From NCBI GenBank assembly GCA_910589145.1, contig CAJUSD010000055.1, forward strand, positions 1 to 15,593: a DNA stretch of 15,593 nucleotides, written 5' to 3'. The notes under the pieces were generated by a model. The model did no database searches. It was not told where the DNA came from and worked only from the letters and a program-made list of their open reading frames with translations. The translations under genes were made by a program, and so were the position numbers. This document shows positions 12,758 to 15,593 of the stretch, one piece after another. This DNA comes from an uncultured Oscillospiraceae bacterium (GTDB lineage Bacteria > Bacillota > Clostridia > Oscillospirales > Ruminococcaceae). Every line of letters begins with the position of its first letter. Position 1 is the stretch's first letter.

Positions 12758-14254
12758 ATGAAGAAACAAATTAGAAGCCTTATTATTGGTTTAGCGGTTG
12801 TGGCGGCACTGGTAGTTGTCCTGATTCTGCTGCTCCGCGCGCCAGAGGAGGAACCCTCCTCAACGTCAATCTCAAGCAGCAGTTCATCTTCATCTGACAA
12901 TTCAAAGAGTCTGCTTTCTTTAAAACTCGACGATATTCAATCCTTGGAAGTCCGCAACACCGAGGAATACACCATTGTCCGGGACACTGCTGCCGGGGGT
13001 GAAAATGAATGGGTTATTGAGGAACTGGCAGGACTCCCCAAAGTTAAAAACAGTTACGGTATGTTGGCAATTGCTATGTGCTCCCTTTCCGCTAAGGATA
13101 TTGTTGGGGAGAATATTACAGACCTTGCCCAATATGGGCTTGATCCTGCCGCAAGTACTATTACAGTAGTAATGAAGGATGGAGCCCGGCATACTATTGA
13201 GGTAGGCAATGACGCCCCTGGCGGCAGCAGTTATACCTATGTCAAACTGCCAGGGAGCAATACGGTTTACCTGTGTTCTTCCGGTGATATCAGGCGTACA
13301 CGCCAGATTAAGACAGACTATATCAGTATGGATCTGTTTACTTTGCAGGATACTACTAATATGCCTGTTATCATGAACTGCGTTTTTGGAGGAACCAGCC
13401 GCAAAGAGCCTATGGTGATTGAACGAGTGGTTAGTGAAACTTCTTCTGCTTCAAATGATGGACAGACAGGGTTTTCCGATTACCTAATTATGTCACCCAG
13501 AAAGCGTGATGTTAGTACTCAGGTCTTTTCCGATGTCATGGAGACGGTTTTTAACACGGGCGCCACGGAAATCATTGCTTATAATGTTACCGATGAGCAG
13601 CTTGCTCAATATGGGTTAGATGAACCATATAGCACTTTAGACTTGAAGTACAAGGAAAATGAGCAGGTTTATGAACTTCATTACCGTGCTGGCGAGCCGG
13701 ATTCCTCTGGGGTGTTTTATATGATGCTGGAAGGTGTTCCAGTAATATACCGGGCAAATATTAATTTGGATTATTCGACAAATTGGATGAATATTCAATA
13801 TCAAACAATGGCATCTAGATTGTTTATTCTGCCATTTATTAATGACGTTAAGGCGCTTACAGTGGAAACGCCAGATGGTTCTTATCGTTTTGATTTGACC
13901 GTGGTTGGTGAGGGAACCGATGACGAGAAGCTGAATGTCCACTATAATGGAAAAGCGTTGACTGATAAGTACTTTAAAAAGTTCTATCAGGTTGTTATTG
14001 GGCCAACTACTGAAAGCCTTGTAGAATCTGAGGAAGGGCTTAATTTAACCCAGCCGCTTTTGACGTATACCTATGAATATGTGGATTCGTCAAAAAAACC
14101 AGATGTTGTTTCCTTCTATAAAGGTCCAACCAGGCAAGTTTATGTTGCCATTAATGGGGAATGTGAGTTTACTACAAGGGATATTTATATTGATAAGGTT
14201 TATAGCGATGTTGTTAAGATGATTAACGATGAGGAAGTTATCACTGATTGGTAA
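12758..14254 (+). CDS. DUF4340-domain membrane-anchored protein (498 aa)
   Basis: I chose ATG 12758 (MKKQIRS...); an in-frame TTG at 12737 adds only seven residues and has no ribosome binding site. GAAAGG lies about 13 nt upstream, which is long spacing. The product has a membrane anchor (about 8-27), a serine-rich linker (34-50) and a large outer part with two copies of a DUF4340-type unit: residues about 52-175 and 255-335 share the segment LAQYGLD (123-129 and 282-288) followed by a beta-rich stretch. DUF4340 proteins commonly sit beside GldG-like genes, so this is probably the fourth component of the exporter. No catalytic residues are recognisable. A strong terminator follows. Confidence 0.82.
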   Translation: MKKQIRSLIIGLAVVAALVVVLILLLRAPEEEPSSTSISSSSSSSSDNSKSLLSLKLDDIQSLEVRNTEEYTIVRDTAAGGENEWVIEELAGLPKVKNSYGMLAIAMCSLSAKDIVGENITDLAQYGLDPAASTITVVMKDGARHTIEVGNDAPGGSSYTYVKLPGSNTVYLCSSGDIRRTRQIKTDYISMDLFTLQDTTNMPVIMNCVFGGTSRKEPMVIERVVSETSSASNDGQTGFSDYLIMSPRKRDVSTQVFSDVMETVFNTGATEIIAYNVTDEQLAQYGLDEPYSTLDLKYKENEQVYELHYRAGEPDSSGVFYMMLEGVPVIYRANINLDYSTNWMNIQYQTMASRLFILPFINDVKALTVETPDGSYRFDLTVVGEGTDDEKLNVHYNGKALTDKYFKKFYQVVIGPTTESLVESEEGLNLTQPLLTYTYEYVDSSKKPDVVSFYKGPTRQVYVAINGECEFTTRDIYIDKVYSDVVKMINDEEVITDW

Positions 14255-14261
14255 TAACTTT

Positions 14262-14298
14262 GGCCTGTATAAGCAAAGGCTTATGCAGGCCCCTTTTT
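14262..14298 (+). terminator. Rho-independent terminator of the ABC unit
   Basis: GGCCTGTATAAGC (14262-14274) pairs with GCTTATGCAGGCC (14279-14291) over 13 bp with one G-U and a 4-nt loop. CC and five T follow. Confidence 0.9.
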
Positions 14299-14767
14299 GC
14301 GCGAAATGTTATTGCCAATCTGGCATTAGATTATGTGAGTTCGATAAGGCTGGGTTGCGGGGAAAACCTCAGATGAGTACAGCCTAAAGCGGATTAAAAA
14401 GGTTTGAAGGTCCAGGGAACTTTCCTGAAAAGTTCCTTGGTCGCGTCCGCAGACGCGAAATACCCCAGCTTGCTAAAGGCAGCATAAGCAAAACGATAAA
14501 GACGGATACCTGAAATATAGGGAATCCCGCCATTTTCTTTTGTGGGAGCAGCGAGCGAAAAGTTTGTAATAGCTTCCAGGGGGAATATATAGCGGGATTT
14601 TTTGCTGAAGGTTATCGCTTGCAGCCAGCGAACAGCCAACGGCTGCTGAGATGGCGTCCCCCAAACCGTAAACCTTAAAATTAATTGAAGGATTTTTATA
14701 GCCTGAAGGTCGGCTTTTTCTGTCCCCTTTTCATCGAACTCATGTTAATTTAGCAGATTTTATATAA
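14299..14767. other. Gene-free stretch rich in stem-loops
   Basis: I see no supported protein gene here. Two stem-loops stand side by side: CCAGGGAACTTT (14412-14423) with AAAGTTCCTTGG (14429-14440), 12 positions with one G-U, and TCGCGTC (14441-14447) with GACGCGA (14452-14458), perfect. Further right, AATCCCGC (near 14522) and GCGGGATT (near 14592) can pair over distance, and a CAGCC/GGCTG hairpin lies near 14630-14645. This could be an intergenic repeat family or a small RNA locus, but I see no promoter to decide it. A leftward frame over 14394-14639 has only a TTG start and no ribosome binding site. Confidence 0.45.
14366..14395 (+). repeat. Degenerate copy of the palindromic repeat found after aspS
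   Basis: The 16-mer AGATGAGTACAGCCTA (14371-14386) is identical to the reverse complement of 9196-9211, inside the 70-nt palindrome. Flanking bases also resemble that element: AAAACC before it and GCGGATT (14389-14395) after it, like the end of the palindrome's right arm. It looks like a collapsed remnant that has lost one arm. Together the two copies flank the four-gene ABC unit. Confidence 0.6.
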
Positions 14768-14806
14768 AAAGGCTGTGAAGAAAAATCAAAATTCTTCACA
14801 GCCTTT
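14768..14806 (-). terminator. Terminator of the leftward Cro/C1-type gene
   Basis: A perfect 15-bp stem AAAGGCTGTGAAGAA (14768-14782) / TTCTTCACAGCCTTT (14792-14806) has a 9-nt loop. On the minus strand it is followed by a T-rich run, and the gene's stop codon overlaps its first bases. Confidence 0.85.
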
Positions 14807-15020
14807 AAATGGTTTTGGGATCGTCCGGCACATATTCCATAATATCTTCTACCCGGCAATCAAGGATGCGACATAAGGTGTCAATGGTAATGGTTTTTAT
14901 TACCATGTTTTTTCTTAATCGATGAAGCTGTGCGTTGTCAATGCCATAATCTTTAATGAGTCGGTATTGGCTGATATTTTTAGCCTTTAGCGTCATCCAT
15001 AGAGGGTCATATTTAATCAT
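14805..15020 (-). CDS. Cro/C1-type helix-turn-helix regulator (71 aa)
   Basis: I chose ATG 15020-15018 (MIKYDPLWMTLKAKNIS...), with GCAGGA about 9 nt upstream; an in-frame TTG seven codons earlier is less typical. The product is a single XRE-type helix-turn-helix domain. After MIKYDPLW, the recognition region is SQYRLIKDYGIDNAQLHRLR, followed by KTITIDTLCRILDCRVEDI and a short acidic end (EYVPDD), a pattern widespread in Firmicutes (YozG-like in B. subtilis terms). It would bind DNA as a dimer. The gene is divergent from the 52-aa gene at 15209, and the 188 bp between them hold a promoter with a palindrome just past it, a plausible operator. Confidence 0.88.
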   Translation of the reverse strand: MIKYDPLWMTLKAKNISQYRLIKDYGIDNAQLHRLRKNMVIKTITIDTLCRILDCRVEDIMEYVPDDPKTI

Positions 15021-15098
15021 AGATTTGGTTCCTGCTTCCAATATTCATTTTTATAAAAGGGGAATACGAAAATTATTTGAAAACCTCACCTTATTCTC

Positions 15099-15127
15099 TT
15101 GTATTTTAAATGTTTATACATTATAAT
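15099..15127 (+). promoter_or_regulatory. Promoter of the 52-aa gene
   Basis: TTGTAT (15099-15104) and TATAAT (15122-15127) are 17 bp apart. The transcript would start near the palindrome at 15134-15147. Confidence 0.7.
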
Positions 15128-15133
15128 AATATA

Positions 15134-15147
15134 GTGCGTTTGCGCAC
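15134..15147. promoter_or_regulatory. Palindrome at the expected transcription start (possible operator)
   Basis: GTGCG (15134-15138) and CGCAC (15143-15147) are separated by TTTG and lie 7 bp after the -10 box. A short dyad here suits a helix-turn-helix dimer; the divergent Cro/C1-type protein is the obvious candidate. Confidence 0.45.
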
Positions 15148-15208
15148 AGTCTATAAGCTGCCGAAAACCAAGTCCCGCTTTAAATCGCTTTGTAAAGGAG
15201 TAAATAAA

Positions 15209-15367
15209 ATGCGGTTAAGCTACTTTAAGGATTTATTGTTTGAGATGTTGAATGAAAGTGAGGAAATGAATGTTTCCGAAATTAAGACGGGTGATGAAAA
15301 CAACTTATTCCAGGTTTTAATAGTGGACGGGAGCGAGTTTGAAATAAAGTGTCGGAAATTGGAATAG
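15209..15367 (+). CDS. 52-aa acidic protein, function unknown
   Basis: ATG 15209 follows AAAGGAG at 8 nt, so the gene starts here and not at an in-frame ATG at 15110, which has no such site and falls inside the promoter. The product begins MRLSYFKDLLFEMLNESEEM and has a polar, acidic middle (VSEIKTGDENN) and a beta-like end (FQVLIVDGSEFEIKCRKLE). No membrane segment or known motif is seen. It is divergent from the small Cro/C1-type regulator, which probably controls it. After the stop, 15399-15435 holds weak self-complementary sequence with no clean terminator. Confidence 0.65.
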   Translation: MRLSYFKDLLFEMLNESEEMNVSEIKTGDENNLFQVLIVDGSEFEIKCRKLE

Positions 15368-15458
15368 AATAATCTCTTGGAAAACCCCATAATAAAGAGG
15401 TCTATAAGGAAAGTTTTCGGCGACTTTTCTGAAAAGATAAAAAATTTGGAAAAAGGTG

Positions 15459-15487
15459 TTGACAAAGGGGGGATGATATGATATTAT
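15459..15487 (+). promoter_or_regulatory. Strong sigma-70-type promoter at the right edge
   Basis: TTGACA (15459-15464) and TATTAT (15482-15487) are separated by exactly 17 bp. Transcription should start near 15494, at the base of a structured leader. Confidence 0.88.
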
Positions 15488-15493
15488 AGTCAA

Positions 15494-15575
15494 GCACTCG
15501 GGAGACGGGGCGGAAAGCTCCTGAAACGAGTGAGGCACAGACGGCATGGCAAAGCCAAAAAGAAGGAAAGCCATG
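15494..15575 (+). promoter_or_regulatory. Structured 5' leader, candidate translational switch
   Basis: The leader folds into a stem CACTCG (15495-15500) / CGAGTG (15527-15532) enclosing GGAG (15501-15504) / CTCC (15518-15521). Downstream, CATGGC (15545-15550) can pair with GCCATG (15570-15575), which contains the start codon; the loop then carries the ribosome binding site. The alternative hairpin TGGC (15547-15550) / GCCA (15554-15557) uses the same bases and would free the start codon. Two mutually exclusive hairpins at a start codon are typical of riboswitches or protein-controlled leaders. It does not match the consensus of any riboswitch class I can recall. Confidence 0.5.
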
Positions 15576-15593
15576 AAAAAAACTTTTAGAAAG
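15573..15593 (+). CDS. Start of a gene cut by the window end
   Basis: ATG 15573 follows AGAAGGA (15561-15567), and the frame stays open to the window end (MKKTFRK). The basic opening suits a signal peptide or membrane anchor but is too short to name. It is driven by the strong promoter and structured leader upstream. Confidence 0.6.

Noticed and set aside
14394..14639. Leftward 81-codon frame in the gene-free stretch
   Set aside because: It begins with TTG, has no ribosome binding site, and the underlying DNA is dominated by stem-loops.
15494..15572. Known riboswitch class (c-di-GMP-I, guanidine-II, glutamine, SAM) in the right-edge leader
   Set aside because: Short fragments resemble parts of these consensus sequences, but none has the required core nucleotides in order, so I left it unclassified.

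Overview
The window looks like a Gram-positive, low-to-mid GC member of the Clostridia, most likely a gut-type Oscillospiraceae/Ruminococcaceae. The grounds are strong AGGAGG-type ribosome binding sites, the hisS-aspS pair, a clostridial-style methylglyoxal synthase ending in DWRNIVNPK-like residues, and a GldA/GldF/GldG/DUF4340 gene set of the kind found in Clostridia. The taxonomic call is inference from remembered families; no search was run.

There are three regions. (1) Positions 1 to about 4450 are AT-rich accessory DNA that I read as the right end of an integrative element. They hold a small helix-turn-helix gene with a 43-aa membrane peptide gene behind it, a block of unrecognised membrane proteins arranged as two divergent pairs, then a ribbon-helix-helix regulator and a zinc-ribbon tyrosine integrase. 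The two divergent pairs share an almost identical 85-bp intergenic leader, spaced exactly 1110 bp apart, although the proteins on either side are unrelated. A 17-bp fragment of a third copy lies further left. This repeated-leader cassette block is the best candidate here for something undescribed. (2) Positions 4585 to 9231 are chromosomal housekeeping: a MinD-like ATPase without a MinC or MinE neighbour and without the usual membrane-targeting tail, mgsA, hisS and aspS. MinD next to mgsA recalls the clostridial mre/min/rodA/mgsA neighbourhood, and the element sits just upstream of that MinD gene. (3) Positions 9363 to 14298 are a four-gene transcription unit with a good promoter and a strong terminator: ABC ATPase, ABC-2 permease, GldG-like auxiliary protein and a DUF4340 membrane-anchored protein, probably one cell-envelope transporter complex of unknown substrate.

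Positions 14299 to 15593 hold a gene-poor stretch with stem-loops, a small Cro/C1-type regulator divergent from a 52-aa unknown gene, and a strong promoter driving a structured leader. In that leader the start codon of the next gene (cut by the window end) can pair in a hairpin that competes with a shorter one, a layout suggestive of a translational switch. A 70-nt near-perfect palindrome after aspS has a 16-bp match and a degenerate remnant after the ABC unit, so related repeats flank the four-gene unit.
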